Source: Planctomycetaceae bacterium (GTDB taxonomy: Bacteria > Planctomycetota > Planctomycetia > Pirellulales > Pirellulaceae). From it: a stretch of DNA of 14,545 bases. The stretch is taken from the NCBI GenBank assembly GCA_012965455.1, contig DTSG01000051.1, positions 1-14,545 of the forward strand, read 5' to 3'. Both the position numbers and the translations under genes were made by a program. Positions 5,438 through 14,069 of this stretch are shown here, in pieces (position 1 is the stretch's first letter; the number at the start of each line of letters is the position of its first letter). Under the pieces are notes generated by a model that made no database searches, was not told the origin of the DNA, and saw only the letters and a program-made list of their open reading frames with translations.

Positions 5438-8368
5438 TTAATCGATGTATAGAAACTGGTTCGACCCTAATAACGTTTGGCACAGGACCTCGAATGCCTT
5501 ACGCTGGGCTGCTTGATCATCAAGTTTTGCGTCCTCTGATTTGAACTGTTCTATTTGTGTATCCATGAAGTTCAGCAGTGCTTGCAAGTTTTCTGTTGTG
5601 GGTAGTTCGGCGTAGGTAGTTTTCCATGCGAGTTGCATTTGATCTTCGAGGGAGTCGTTTGAATGCTTGATAATGTGAGCGGCAAATGCTTGTGAGTATT
5701 CGACCATGAAATTGCTGTTCATGACCAACAGGGATTGGGTCGCGACGTTTGATGAGGCTCGTTTGGTACAGTTCGGGGCGTTGGTGGCAATGTCAAACGT
5801 TGCTAGTACCGCTAGTGGTCGAGTGCGGCGAACTTCGATGTAGACGCTGCGGCGATGTTCTTCACCACCGAGGTCCCCCGTTGCTTTGTTGATTCTTTCG
5901 CCATCTAATTTTTCGATTCCCAGCACGATTTGTCCGACGCCATCTTCCATAACAGGAACGCCGGGGCCATGCATTTTGTTATTGAGCAACCCCGAAACAG
6001 CCAGCACGGCATCGCGAAACGCTTCGGCTTCCAGTCGACGAATAGATTGCCGCGCGAGTAGCTTATTGTCCGGATCTACCTCATCCAACGCTTCGGTTCG
6101 TTGAGATATCTGCCTATACGTACTGGAAGTTACGATTAGCCGATGCAATCGTTTGATGTCCCAGTCGTTGTCCATGAACTCACTGGCAAGATAATCGAGC
6201 AGTTCGGGGTGTGTCGGCATTTGTCCAAGTACGCCAAAATCTCCCGCTGAATCAACAATACCTCTGCCAAAATGGTGTTTCCAAACTGAGTTCACAAACA
6301 CACGGGCTGTCAGCGGATGCTTGCCATTGGTTAAATGTTGAGCGTAGGTCAAACGTCGATTGGTGGTTTGCTGAGCTACGCCTTTGAGTGGAATGTCTGT
6401 CGAGACAAATTGTGCGAAGATATCCAACTCGCTGGGTTTTACTTTATCTCCGGGCGTGTCGTGATTGCCGCGGATAAACAAAACAGTATCTGGGGCATGA
6501 TCCACGGGTTCAGTTAACGCACGTATGAAATGTTCCTGAGGGATTTCTGCTCGAATTTCATCAACTTGTTTCTGCATGGCTTCCAGCTGTGCCGTTGCAT
6601 CCGTGGTTCGGCAAATTTCGATGATTTGTCGATTGGCTTTAATCGTGGCGGCAGCAGTGGGATTAAATTGGGTCAATGTTGCATAATCTACGAGCATTAC
6701 GGGAGCTACTTTGAGCAGTTCATTTTGTTCTGCGGTCCGCTGCGCAGGTTTAGTTTGTTGTGCGGCGATCAAGACCGTGCGCTGCTCTTGCGGGAGTTTG
6801 TTGAGAAATTCCTCGCGGACTTGTGCCAGTATTGTTTGTTCGCGCGCGTCTACAATCTTGTTGAGTTCAACGGCGCGAGCTGCCCGTTTGCGGCTGTAAA
6901 GATAAAGCGAACCGGAGGTGATTTTTCCGATCGCAGGATATTCTTCGAGCAACGCTGTCTGCTTGTCCGTTCGTTGGTCCGATTTAGTTTTGTATGCTGT
7001 TTGTAATGCAGCGCGGACCTGATCCGGCACTCGGATTAGTTCCTCTGTTAATGTTCTATCAAGATGCTGGTCGACTTGTTGTTGACGTTTGGCGGTCGCG
7101 ACGGCAGCTCGTGATTCAACTTCTGTTTTCTGCTGGCGATCCTCGTCGGTGTACAGAGAGATGCGGCGAGTCGATGGAGCTTGCCACTTCTTCCAATCCA
7201 GTGCGGGCGCGAGAATTGCGCGCAGTTCATAATAATCTTCTTGGCTGATTGGATCATAGCGGTGGTCATGACATTGGGCGCAGCCAACGGTTAAGCCGAG
7301 AATCGAAGTGGTCATGATGTTGATCGTATCGGCAATCATTTGATTCCGCGCGACCATTTGATCAACACCTGCCTGTCCCGTTCCGTCAGGGGCCATTCGT
7401 AGAAACCCAGTTGCTTGTAGTAGCGTAACGTCAGGGGGTTGTAGATCACTTAATGGCGACTGAATTAATTCATCACCGGCTAATTGTTCGACTAGGAATT
7501 GATCATATGGTTTGTTTTGATTAAAGGCATTCACGACATAATCGCGGTAAAAGTATGCCCATTCACGCTTGATGTCTTTGTCGGTGTACCCCTCTGAGTC
7601 GGCATAGCCCGCGACGTCCAGCCAATGGCGACCCCAACGTTCGCCGTAGCGAGGAGACATTAACAATTCATCGACCAATTGCTCGTAGGCATCGGGTGAT
7701 TGATTTGCTAAGAATCGATTCATTTGTCGCAGCGTAGGTGGTAGTCCCAGTAGGTCATAAGTTAAACGTCGCAACAGTGTCGTCTTATCGGCAGAAGTCG
7801 ACGGGGACAAGTTGGCGTCTTGCAGGCGTTGTTGGATAAAATAGTCAACGGGAGAGCGCGCGAGTGTTGCATCGTTGATTCTCGGTAAGGTCGGTCTCTT
7901 GATGGGTTGAAAGGCCCAAAACTCGAGTTCCGCTTGTGTGAAATACGTGTTGTTGTCGAGCGATTCAGGCTCGCTGTTGAGGTTCTTTGCGCCCAGTTGA
8001 ATCCACTGCTCAATGATGCGTATTTCTTGTGGACTAAGATTGTTATCCTCGGGAGGCATGGCGCCACTGGAGACGCGTTGCCAAATAAGTGATTTCTTGT
8101 GGTCGCCAGCAATTGTTGCTGGGCCGTTATCGCCCCCCTTTTGAATGAAACGGTTTAACCGTAAATCGAGTCCACCTTCAATAACGTTGCTTTCACCATG
8201 GCATTGAAAACAGTGCGTTTTGAAGATTGGGCGTACATCCTGTTCGTAGGATACGTTAGCAGTTTTTGCAGCCTTCGAAGTTTGGGCAACCAACCGCACA
8301 GACTGACTTGGGAACAAAAATCCGAGCAATAGCGTGCAATAGAGGACTCTTCTCATGGCTGGCATCAT
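5438..8368 (-). CDS. PSCyt1-DUF1549-DUF1553 planctomycete cytochrome c protein
   Basis: A 976-residue exported protein with the standard three-part planctomycete architecture. An N-terminal signal sequence (about residues 6-29) precedes a cytochrome-c-like PSCyt1 domain carrying CFQCH (about 53-57) and a candidate axial methionine in GAMPPE (about 102-107). DUF1549 follows (about 170-385) with RLTYDLLGLPPT, YGERWGRHWLDVAGYADSEG and a second CAQCH in the GCAQCHDHRYDPIS block (about 362-375). A charged, probably helical linker spans about 400-640 and contains a duplicated segment. DUF1553 follows (about 680-930) with PLTARVFVNSVWKHHFGRG. The role is unproven; the family is assumed to act in redox chemistry on carbohydrates or other polymers. 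The start may be at 8368 or at the fifth-codon ATG (8356), which gives MRRVLYC and a cleaner signal peptide. It heads the likely operon with DUF1501. Confidence 0.93.
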   Translation of the reverse strand: MMPAMRRVLYCTLLLGFLFPSQSVRLVAQTSKAAKTANVSYEQDVRPIFKTHCFQCHGESNVIEGGLDLRLNRFIQKGGDNGPATIAGDHKKSLIWQRVSSGAMPPEDNNLSPQEIRIIEQWIQLGAKNLNSEPESLDNNTYFTQAELEFWAFQPIKRPTLPRINDATLARSPVDYFIQQRLQDANLSPSTSADKTTLLRRLTYDLLGLPPTLRQMNRFLANQSPDAYEQLVDELLMSPRYGERWGRHWLDVAGYADSEGYTDKDIKREWAYFYRDYVVNAFNQNKPYDQFLVEQLAGDELIQSPLSDLQPPDVTLLQATGFLRMAPDGTGQAGVDQMVARNQMIADTINIMTTSILGLTVGCAQCHDHRYDPISQEDYYELRAILAPALDWKKWQAPSTRRISLYTDEDRQQKTEVESRAAVATAKRQQQVDQHLDRTLTEELIRVPDQVRAALQTAYKTKSDQRTDKQTALLEEYPAIGKITSGSLYLYSRKRAARAVELNKIVDAREQTILAQVREEFLNKLPQEQRTVLIAAQQTKPAQRTAEQNELLKVAPVMLVDYATLTQFNPTAAATIKANRQIIEICRTTDATAQLEAMQKQVDEIRAEIPQEHFIRALTEPVDHAPDTVLFIRGNHDTPGDKVKPSELDIFAQFVSTDIPLKGVAQQTTNRRLTYAQHLTNGKHPLTARVFVNSVWKHHFGRGIVDSAGDFGVLGQMPTHPELLDYLASEFMDNDWDIKRLHRLIVTSSTYRQISQRTEALDEVDPDNKLLARQSIRRLEAEAFRDAVLAVSGLLNNKMHGPGVPVMEDGVGQIVLGIEKLDGERINKATGDLGGEEHRRSVYIEVRRTRPLAVLATFDIATNAPNCTKRASSNVATQSLLVMNSNFMVEYSQAFAAHIIKHSNDSLEDQMQLAWKTTYAELPTTENLQALLNFMDTQIEQFKSEDAKLDDQAAQRKAFEVLCQTLLGSNQFLYID

Positions 8369-8484
8369 TGGTGGGATTGAGTGTGATGGTGGGATTTTGT
8401 TTCCATTTGAAACACTTACATTATACTAGAGTTTTGCTTATCGTGGCTATTTCAACCTTTTGATTTACAAACCGACCTATTGGT
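8369..8484. promoter_or_regulatory. Divergent promoter region with a direct repeat
   Basis: This 116-base gap separates the divergent cytochrome gene and the leucine-rich-repeat gene, so both promoters should lie here. For the plus strand a TATACT at 8422-8427 is a fair -10 element; the best -35 is TTGTTT at 8397-8402 with a long 19-base spacer, so the call is tentative. Close to the cytochrome gene, GGTGGGATT occurs twice, at 8370-8378 and 8388-8396. That is a perfect nine-base direct repeat with 18-base periodicity and is a possible operator. No Shine-Dalgarno sequence is seen for either gene. Confidence 0.4.
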
Positions 8485-11400
8485 ATGCATCTATTTTCCC
8501 CCAATCGAGCTATTTGTTGCATTGTCTTCTTGCACGGGTGGATCTTTTTCCTGACTGGTGTTGCTGCCATCAGCGATGTTATTCCAGTGATGGGTTGGCT
8601 GTTGTTGTTAACCGTAGAATTCACATTGGCTAATATTTGGCTGTGGTTTCGCCGCGACATAGCACTGTGGGAACGAATCACTGGATTTCTTACTGCGACG
8701 AGTTTGATTCTGATAAGCATCCAAGTGTTGGCGTGCTTTATGGGTATGGACCGTCGTAGTGCTGAAGCAAGATTTTATTTGATGATTGTTGTCTTGCTGG
8801 TATTGATTGCCATAGCCTGCTTGCTCGCTCGTTTTGTTATCCGCACAGATCTGGCATTGACCAGTAACTCTGCGGCGCGTCTGCAGAGTGATGCTACCAA
8901 ACGGATAGTTCATCGGATTGTGAATTCTGCTGTAGTGGGACTGCTGGTATGGGTAGTGTTTCATATTGAAGCTGGCCAGGGGCTTGTTGATTATTGCATT
9001 GAACGATTAGGGCGGTTGGATTCCTTTGGAGATGCGTTTCCACTTCCCAACCTAGTGATGATGTTCGTGGTGTTGGTGGTTGGATCGTTCTTGACATTTG
9101 CGCTACTTAACATGCACCGCTGGGTTTTTACCGGTAGCTGGGTTGTCAGCTTAATTGCAGCCTTGGCCGTGTGCCAACCGCTCTGGCGATTTGAGCGGAT
9201 GGTGTTCCGCTCTTCCGCTGGCCCATTCAACCGCGAAAGTTGTCTATTTGCAATCTTGTGCATCTGGTTGATGATTTTAGCAATTCGGCTAAGCGGTAAT
9301 CGATTGCGGCGTATGGAATTTGGTAGTCTTCCAGGGCAGTTTGATCATACCGAGGAGACGTTGCCCAATCGTACTGAAAAGAAGCGGCGGTGGTGGCAGC
9401 GATTCAATGCGCACTTACGACCCGCAGGAAATCTAATTGCGGTTTTGCTGGTTATGCTGCCGGTTTATATGTCTCAGTCCTATCCCGTCTTCAAGGTAAT
9501 GTGGCTTGGCGGACAACAACAAAACGTGGATGTTCGAGTTTATCAAGGGGGTGTGGCAACGATGCGAGACATTGCAGGCGTTGTCATGACAAATGCTGAT
9601 ATTGATCCATTTATATCGATGGATGTGTTCCGGGAAATTCGCTTTAAAGATTGTAGCCAATTATCAGCGGATGTTTTAAAGATGGTGACGTCGCAATCGC
9701 ACTTGGAATCCTTGGTGATGCTTGATGTACCGAGTGGTTTGCAGGATGTTGCGTTAGGGAAAATAAGTGCGATTCAAGCGATTGATGTTCAAGGTCCGGG
9801 CGTGACCAGTTCTTTCTTGTCGGCACTTGGTGACCATAAGCTCAAGGTTGTGTTTAACGCACAGCAGGGGGAAATCAGTTACGACAAACGGATGTCTTGG
9901 TGGTCCGGCCGACGTGATACAAGAGCCTTCGCTCCGTTGGAGATAGCGTTGTCCTTCTTGCAACTGCATTCCGACACAAATGGATTTGATGGCTCGGAAG
10001 TGAATGCTTGGATCCAACAGGTGGCCCAACGTCAGGTCGGCGAGGATGCATCAAATCCGCTAGCGCACAAGCTCCATGTGACATTGGAACTGTCGGCAAA
10101 CCCATCATCCATATTCGGTGAGTTGTCCAAAATAGCAGTTGCCAATCGATGTTATCTTGCGATTGATGATTCAATGATTTCGTTGGAGGACCATCAATTT
10201 GGAAAACTCCATAACAATACTAGTCTGCAACTGTTGTCTTTTGAAAACTTGCTACCACTGAAACACCCACAGCAGGTAGTTTTACCAAAATTACATCATT
10301 TGAAACTGGGTACAAGATTAACCCGCGGGTGGATACTCTGGGCGATTGAGCAACCAGCATTAGAGTCGCTCAGCATTTCACTGGCAGGAATCGACCGTAG
10401 CGCTGAGTTGGAAATATTGCAGACTCTACGGGAGTTCAAATCGTTGCGCCGCTTGCAATTGCATGGCAAACTGAGTCCAGCGGTTCTGAGGACATTGCTG
10501 GAGCTGGATAAGATCGAATCGTTGTTTATTAATGATTCAAAAATTACAGATGCTCAGTTGGCAGCAATTGCCGAAATGAAGAGCTTGAAAGAGTTTCATG
10601 TTGAGCGAGTGATGTCGAGTCGTATGTTACAGATGGTGGTAAGAGATCGTGCATGGATGGATCGTTTTTTCCCAGCTGGAGTGCAGCTGAGTGACGAGGC
10701 AATTTTTGAGTTTATGGGTCACGTGCCTGACACAACCATCTATCAATTCTTGAGTCCCCGTTGGCTGCAGTCGCTGATGACGACGACCGGCAATATCGAT
10801 AGTCGAGGATTGGAAATTTGGGGCGGGCTTCGCAAACAAGGTTACTCCTTGCAAGCAATTGCGAAAATCTACACCAGTCTGCGTATTCACCATTCGGATC
10901 TTAGCACCGTTGCATTGTTTAAAGGGGCTGACTTAACCGGTGAAAATATCGGTCGACTAGTAAATACAAAGCCGGTGATGGAAGAAAATGTAATGAGCAA
11001 TCTTAATATGCTTGATGCGCAATCGGAGTCCGCAGCGATCGTGTTGGGCCCTGGGGTTGATGAAGGGGCGCTCAATGGTAATGTTCTGCCCAAAACCGCC
11101 TCGTTTATTGCGGCAGGGGTGACTGGGCAGTTTATCGAAAAACTTGATGCAGACTCCGGTAACGTATTGTTCATTGCTGGGCAGTTGTCGGAGTTAGGTT
11201 CATTGCTGTCGACTGGGTTACAACGAAACGTACAGTTGCGATTGCAGCAATTCAGGGAAAACGGTGGCCAGTATGAAATAAATAGCAGTTTCCGGTTGGG
11301 GTTTTTTAGCAAAGGTGATCCGCTCGCAGACCGGAGGTGGGGCCCGTTACTTGCCGATACATTGACGGCCGATCAAGATATTCGGATTTTGATTAGCTCA

Positions 11401-12240
11401 CGTGATGATGATCGTGTTATCCCCACGCTTTCGACGGAATTAGGTGTTGATGTTCTGGCCATTCCGGAATTAATGTTAACGGCGGAGATGTTAGAGTGGA
11501 TTTCGGCGAATAAAGAATTGAAAGTGGTTTGTTTAGATCCGACACTCGCGGCGTTGAGCGAGCAAAACGGTAACGGCAAACTTAGTTTTACAGATCTTGC
11601 AGCCAATACCGTGGCGGCTCATCGTTGGGATAACATTCTGCCGCTGTTACGTATGGAAAATCCAGCGGTAATCTGTACAAAGTACGGGTTTATTGGTTCA
11701 CGCACGGTCATTCTCAAAAGTAGTCGGTTGGAAAATATATTGCCGGAGGTTTTGCGGGCTTTTCCAAACGTTGAGACAATTGATGCAATGCAATCTGTTC
11801 TGACGCTGGGCGGTACGGTCCCGCAGGTTGGGAGCGTCAAACAGCTTGAGCTACAGAACGCATTGTTAGAAGGAACGAACAAACCATTGGCTAGCCTGGC
11901 AAAGCAGTTCCCGAACGTAGTTACATTGCAACTCAACGGTGCAACCTTACAAGCTTGGGATGTCCAAGGGTTAGCGGGTCTGACTAGTTTACGGGAATTG
12001 AATCTGACGGGTTGCGATATCGACGATGAGGCCTTGCGTAGCTTGGAAGCGATGGATTCGTTGCGAGTTTTATCGTTGTCCGGTACTGCTATTACCAATG
12101 AGTCGATGGGTGTGCTTGCGACTTTGACTAAGTTGCGACGATTGAACGTCTACCGAACGGGGATGGATGCGGATACCGTTGCATCACTGCGTACATTTTT
12201 ACCGCGTTGCAAGATCTATGGCGCCATTCGAAGTCAGTAA
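8485..12240 (+). CDS. Polytopic membrane protein with leucine-rich-repeat domain
   Basis: A 1251-residue protein that I do not recognise as a named family. Residues 1-330 contain about nine hydrophobic segments (roughly 9-28, 33-55, 64-86, 97-118, 144-161, 189-209, 214-232, 250-270, 312-330), with an arginine/lysine-rich patch at 299-312 before the last one. The rest (331-1251) looks soluble. Three clear 24-residue leucine-rich repeats close the protein (about 1167-1240; for example LRELNLTGCDIDDEALRSL), and related L-x-x-L-x-L units appear near 625-705. The region 730-1100 has no motif I can name. Positive charge and the odd helix count suggest that the two ends lie on opposite sides of the membrane, which is inference. 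An in-frame TGA at 8461 makes 8485 the first available ATG. It is divergent from the cytochrome gene and ends 24 bases from the convergent aminotransferase gene. Confidence 0.85.
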   Translation: MHLFSPNRAICCIVFLHGWIFFLTGVAAISDVIPVMGWLLLLTVEFTLANIWLWFRRDIALWERITGFLTATSLILISIQVLACFMGMDRRSAEARFYLMIVVLLVLIAIACLLARFVIRTDLALTSNSAARLQSDATKRIVHRIVNSAVVGLLVWVVFHIEAGQGLVDYCIERLGRLDSFGDAFPLPNLVMMFVVLVVGSFLTFALLNMHRWVFTGSWVVSLIAALAVCQPLWRFERMVFRSSAGPFNRESCLFAILCIWLMILAIRLSGNRLRRMEFGSLPGQFDHTEETLPNRTEKKRRWWQRFNAHLRPAGNLIAVLLVMLPVYMSQSYPVFKVMWLGGQQQNVDVRVYQGGVATMRDIAGVVMTNADIDPFISMDVFREIRFKDCSQLSADVLKMVTSQSHLESLVMLDVPSGLQDVALGKISAIQAIDVQGPGVTSSFLSALGDHKLKVVFNAQQGEISYDKRMSWWSGRRDTRAFAPLEIALSFLQLHSDTNGFDGSEVNAWIQQVAQRQVGEDASNPLAHKLHVTLELSANPSSIFGELSKIAVANRCYLAIDDSMISLEDHQFGKLHNNTSLQLLSFENLLPLKHPQQVVLPKLHHLKLGTRLTRGWILWAIEQPALESLSISLAGIDRSAELEILQTLREFKSLRRLQLHGKLSPAVLRTLLELDKIESLFINDSKITDAQLAAIAEMKSLKEFHVERVMSSRMLQMVVRDRAWMDRFFPAGVQLSDEAIFEFMGHVPDTTIYQFLSPRWLQSLMTTTGNIDSRGLEIWGGLRKQGYSLQAIAKIYTSLRIHHSDLSTVALFKGADLTGENIGRLVNTKPVMEENVMSNLNMLDAQSESAAIVLGPGVDEGALNGNVLPKTASFIAAGVTGQFIEKLDADSGNVLFIAGQLSELGSLLSTGLQRNVQLRLQQFRENGGQYEINSSFRLGFFSKGDPLADRRWGPLLADTLTADQDIRILISSRDDDRVIPTLSTELGVDVLAIPELMLTAEMLEWISANKELKVVCLDPTLAALSEQNGNGKLSFTDLAANTVAAHRWDNILPLLRMENPAVICTKYGFIGSRTVILKSSRLENILPEVLRAFPNVETIDAMQSVLTLGGTVPQVGSVKQLELQNALLEGTNKPLASLAKQFPNVVTLQLNGATLQAWDVQGLAGLTSLRELNLTGCDIDDEALRSLEAMDSLRVLSLSGTAITNESMGVLATLTKLRRLNVYRTGMDADTVASLRTFLPRCKIYGAIRSQ

Positions 12241-12264
12241 TTACCACGTAGTGCGGCGTTGTTC

Positions 12265-13605
12265 TTATTTCACGAGACGGCGGAAGGAGTCGGTTTTTAA
12301 CTCACATTCGATGAGTTGATCGAGTGCGTCGTCGGCGAGGCCGTTTGCTAGCCGCGCAAAAACCTGTGCGGCCGCGGCAATTGTCTCAGCGATTTCTTCT
12401 GCGCCATGAGAACCGTTGATTGCTAAACCTAAACCCGTGTGAATTCCTAGTTTGGCCATCTCTTGAATATAGATTGTGTTCAATTTGTGACAGGTTGTTT
12501 GCTCAAAGTCGAATTGAATTATAGGGTTATAGTCTAGTCCAGCGATCGTTAGAGGCAGATCATGCTGCCTGCCCAGTTCGATTAATTTACTAGCCATGGT
12601 TTTGCCAACGTGGTGAATATGGTCGACCGTATTTCGATTACGGATTTCCTCAAGCGTGGTGATCGCCGCGCGGATGCCGAGCGTCTCACTCCAATAGGTA
12701 CTGGATATAAACATCTCGGCAGCGCCAGCCATTGACTCGCGGCTGCCGACGATAGCGCCCATGGCATATCCATTTGAAATAGATTTAGCGAACACTGCCA
12801 TGTCAGGTTTGACGCCGAGGATCGTTTGGACTCCAGTGTCGGCAGGACGAAAGCCAGTGGACACTTCATCAAAGATGAGTAAAGCGTCATGAGCATGGGC
12901 TAGTTTCTTGACTTCCGCTAAATACCCCTCGGTGGGCATACTCGTTCTAAAAGGTTCCATGATGATTGCAGCGACTTCGCCGCGGTTTGCGATGAGCGTT
13001 TGTTCCAGTCGGTCTAAATCACCGTATGGAAAAGGGATGGCGGTATTGGCGAGGGCTTGCGGAATTCCAATCGGCTCAATCCCAGCAAAGAGATGCTCGT
13101 CGAGCGGGGGAGTTCCAGTGGTGGTTAGATTGGCAGCTTGGTACCAATCGTGCCAACCGTGATATCCACAAAATAGGATTTTGTCTTTGTTCGTGTTACC
13201 GCGGGCAATGCGAACCGCAACAGCGCAAGCATCTCCACCACCTTTAGCAAAGCGAACCATTTCCGCGCAAGGTATGCGGTCAATGAGAAGTTCAGCGAGC
13301 TCAAGTTCGATTTCATGATTGAGTGAGTAGACACTTCCGAGATCGATTTGTTTTTTTACGGCTGCATCAACGATGGGGTCACAATATCCCAGAATGATTG
13401 TGAGAATACCGCTAGCCCAGTCAATGTATTGATTACCATCGACGTCTGTAAAGCGAGCGCCTTGGGCATGCTCGATATAGACTGGTGAGACACCGAAAGC
13501 AAATCGTTGCGGTCTGCGAGAGATGAGTTGGGTCGCGCCGGGTATGATCTCTAACGCGCGGTCGTATAACTGCATCGAACGGCGGACTCGAGGGTGGTAG
13601 TTCAT
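12265..13605 (-). CDS. Class III aminotransferase, glutamate-1-semialdehyde aminomutase-like
   Basis: A 446-residue PLP-dependent fold-type-I enzyme. The PLP lysine is K274 in VFAKSISNGYAMGA, with the pyridine-nitrogen aspartate D246 in IFDEVSTGFR. The phosphate-loop region reads AKGGGDACAVAVRIAR (120-135) and is followed by GYHGWHDWY (147-155). The overall order matches glutamate-1-semialdehyde 2,1-aminomutase. HemL would usually show SGTEA at the loop and GGGLPVGA around the lysine, so this is a divergent relative, possibly acting in polysaccharide or secondary amino-sugar/amino-acid chemistry; the substrate is unknown. The reading frame is open up to 13836, but the extra 77 residues have no family match and would occupy the divergent promoter space. 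I choose 13605, where MNYHPRVRRSMQLYDRALEI opens the normal N-terminus. No tetrapyrrole or polysaccharide genes adjoin it. Confidence 0.88.
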   Translation of the reverse strand: MNYHPRVRRSMQLYDRALEIIPGATQLISRRPQRFAFGVSPVYIEHAQGARFTDVDGNQYIDWASGILTIILGYCDPIVDAAVKKQIDLGSVYSLNHEIELELAELLIDRIPCAEMVRFAKGGGDACAVAVRIARGNTNKDKILFCGYHGWHDWYQAANLTTTGTPPLDEHLFAGIEPIGIPQALANTAIPFPYGDLDRLEQTLIANRGEVAAIIMEPFRTSMPTEGYLAEVKKLAHAHDALLIFDEVSTGFRPADTGVQTILGVKPDMAVFAKSISNGYAMGAIVGSRESMAGAAEMFISSTYWSETLGIRAAITTLEEIRNRNTVDHIHHVGKTMASKLIELGRQHDLPLTIAGLDYNPIIQFDFEQTTCHKLNTIYIQEMAKLGIHTGLGLAINGSHGAEEIAETIAAAAQVFARLANGLADDALDQLIECELKTDSFRRLVK

Positions 13606-13858
13606 GAATGCGTGTGGAAGTGAAGTACTGTGAATTTTATTTGATCGATATATTGTAACTTGCGTCGCTGTATGTATGCACGGCTCGCTAGTTTTTGATC
13701 TCCGCCATTTTTTTGGATTTTTCTTGGGCAGAGTGACCAAACGTGTCACACCCCTCATCGATACTTCTTGTAGCAACAAACAAAGCAAAAACCCAATCAA
13801 CAACGAAGGGTCTTTTTGTAGGGTTTTTGGGGTCACATTTCAGAAAAAGGAGTATCGT
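13606..13858. promoter_or_regulatory. Divergent intergenic region between aminotransferase and small protein genes
   Basis: These 253 bases should hold the promoters of both divergent genes. The aminotransferase side is AT-rich, with TATATT-like sequence near 13648-13656. A small inverted repeat pairs GTGAC (13733-13737) with GTCAC (13745-13749), and a further GTCACA lies near 13832. I cannot assign promoter hexamers with confidence. Confidence 0.3.
13847..13852 (+). promoter_or_regulatory. Strong ribosome binding site for the 49-residue protein
   Basis: A perfect AAGGAG lies six bases before the ATG at 13859. It decides the start: the same frame is open from an ATG at 13676, but only 13859 has this signal. 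No other gene in the window has so good a site. Confidence 0.8.
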
Positions 13859-14008
13859 ATGTCAGCGCGATGGTTACAGTCGGATTTAGACAAATTGTTA
13901 GTAGACAAAGAGCCGCTGGAATTAGGGCGGATGGAAGTGGACGAGTTTTTTGAGGAGCTAATCCGGATGATTCGCCTGCGCGATCGTCAGTCTGACAAAG
14001 AAAATTAA
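13859..14008 (+). CDS. Small acidic hypothetical protein (49 residues)
   Basis: I do not recognise this protein. It starts MSARWLQSDLDKLL and ends DRQSDKEN, is rich in Asp, Glu, Arg and Leu with a net negative charge, and has no cysteine, signal peptide or membrane segment. The spacing of Leu, Ile, Met and Phe in the second half (EVDEFFEELIRMIRL, about residues 26-40) suggests an amphipathic helix that could bind a partner. The coding call rests on the AAGGAG six bases before the ATG, a clean stop, and a strong hairpin 62 bases after it. The frame extends upstream to an ATG at 13676, but that extension is Lys/Phe-rich, low-complexity in character, and has no ribosome site. It is divergent from the aminotransferase gene and convergent with the PhoD-like gene. 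Function is unknown. Confidence 0.65.
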   Translation: MSARWLQSDLDKLLVDKEPLELGRMEVDEFFEELIRMIRLRDRQSDKEN

Positions 14009-14069
14009 CGTGGTTCGCTAACGTAGTGGTTGAAAACTCGTGGTGGGGTTGTTTGCGTTGCACCTGGGG

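Noticed and set aside
6530..7006. 158-codon plus-strand frame opposite the cytochrome/DUF1549 gene.
   Set aside because: It lies wholly antisense within a clear gene, its cysteine-rich composition is typical of a shadow frame, and no family motif is seen.
11619..12098. 159-codon minus-strand frame opposite the leucine-rich-repeat gene.
   Set aside because: It is antisense to the well-formed leucine-rich repeats; composition and position indicate a shadow frame.
13733..13749. GTGAC/GTCAC inverted repeat as a regulator operator.
   Set aside because: Five-base arms are expected by chance, and there is no regulator gene nearby to support it.
13606..13836. 77-codon open N-terminal extension of the aminotransferase with a hydrophobic stretch.
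   Set aside because: The enzyme family starts near MNYHPRV. The extension would be encoded by AT-rich, T-run sequence in a divergent promoter region and has no ribosome site.
13676..13858. Longer version of the small plus-strand protein starting at 13676.
   Set aside because: The perfect AAGGAG six bases before 13859 marks the start, and the extra segment looks non-coding.
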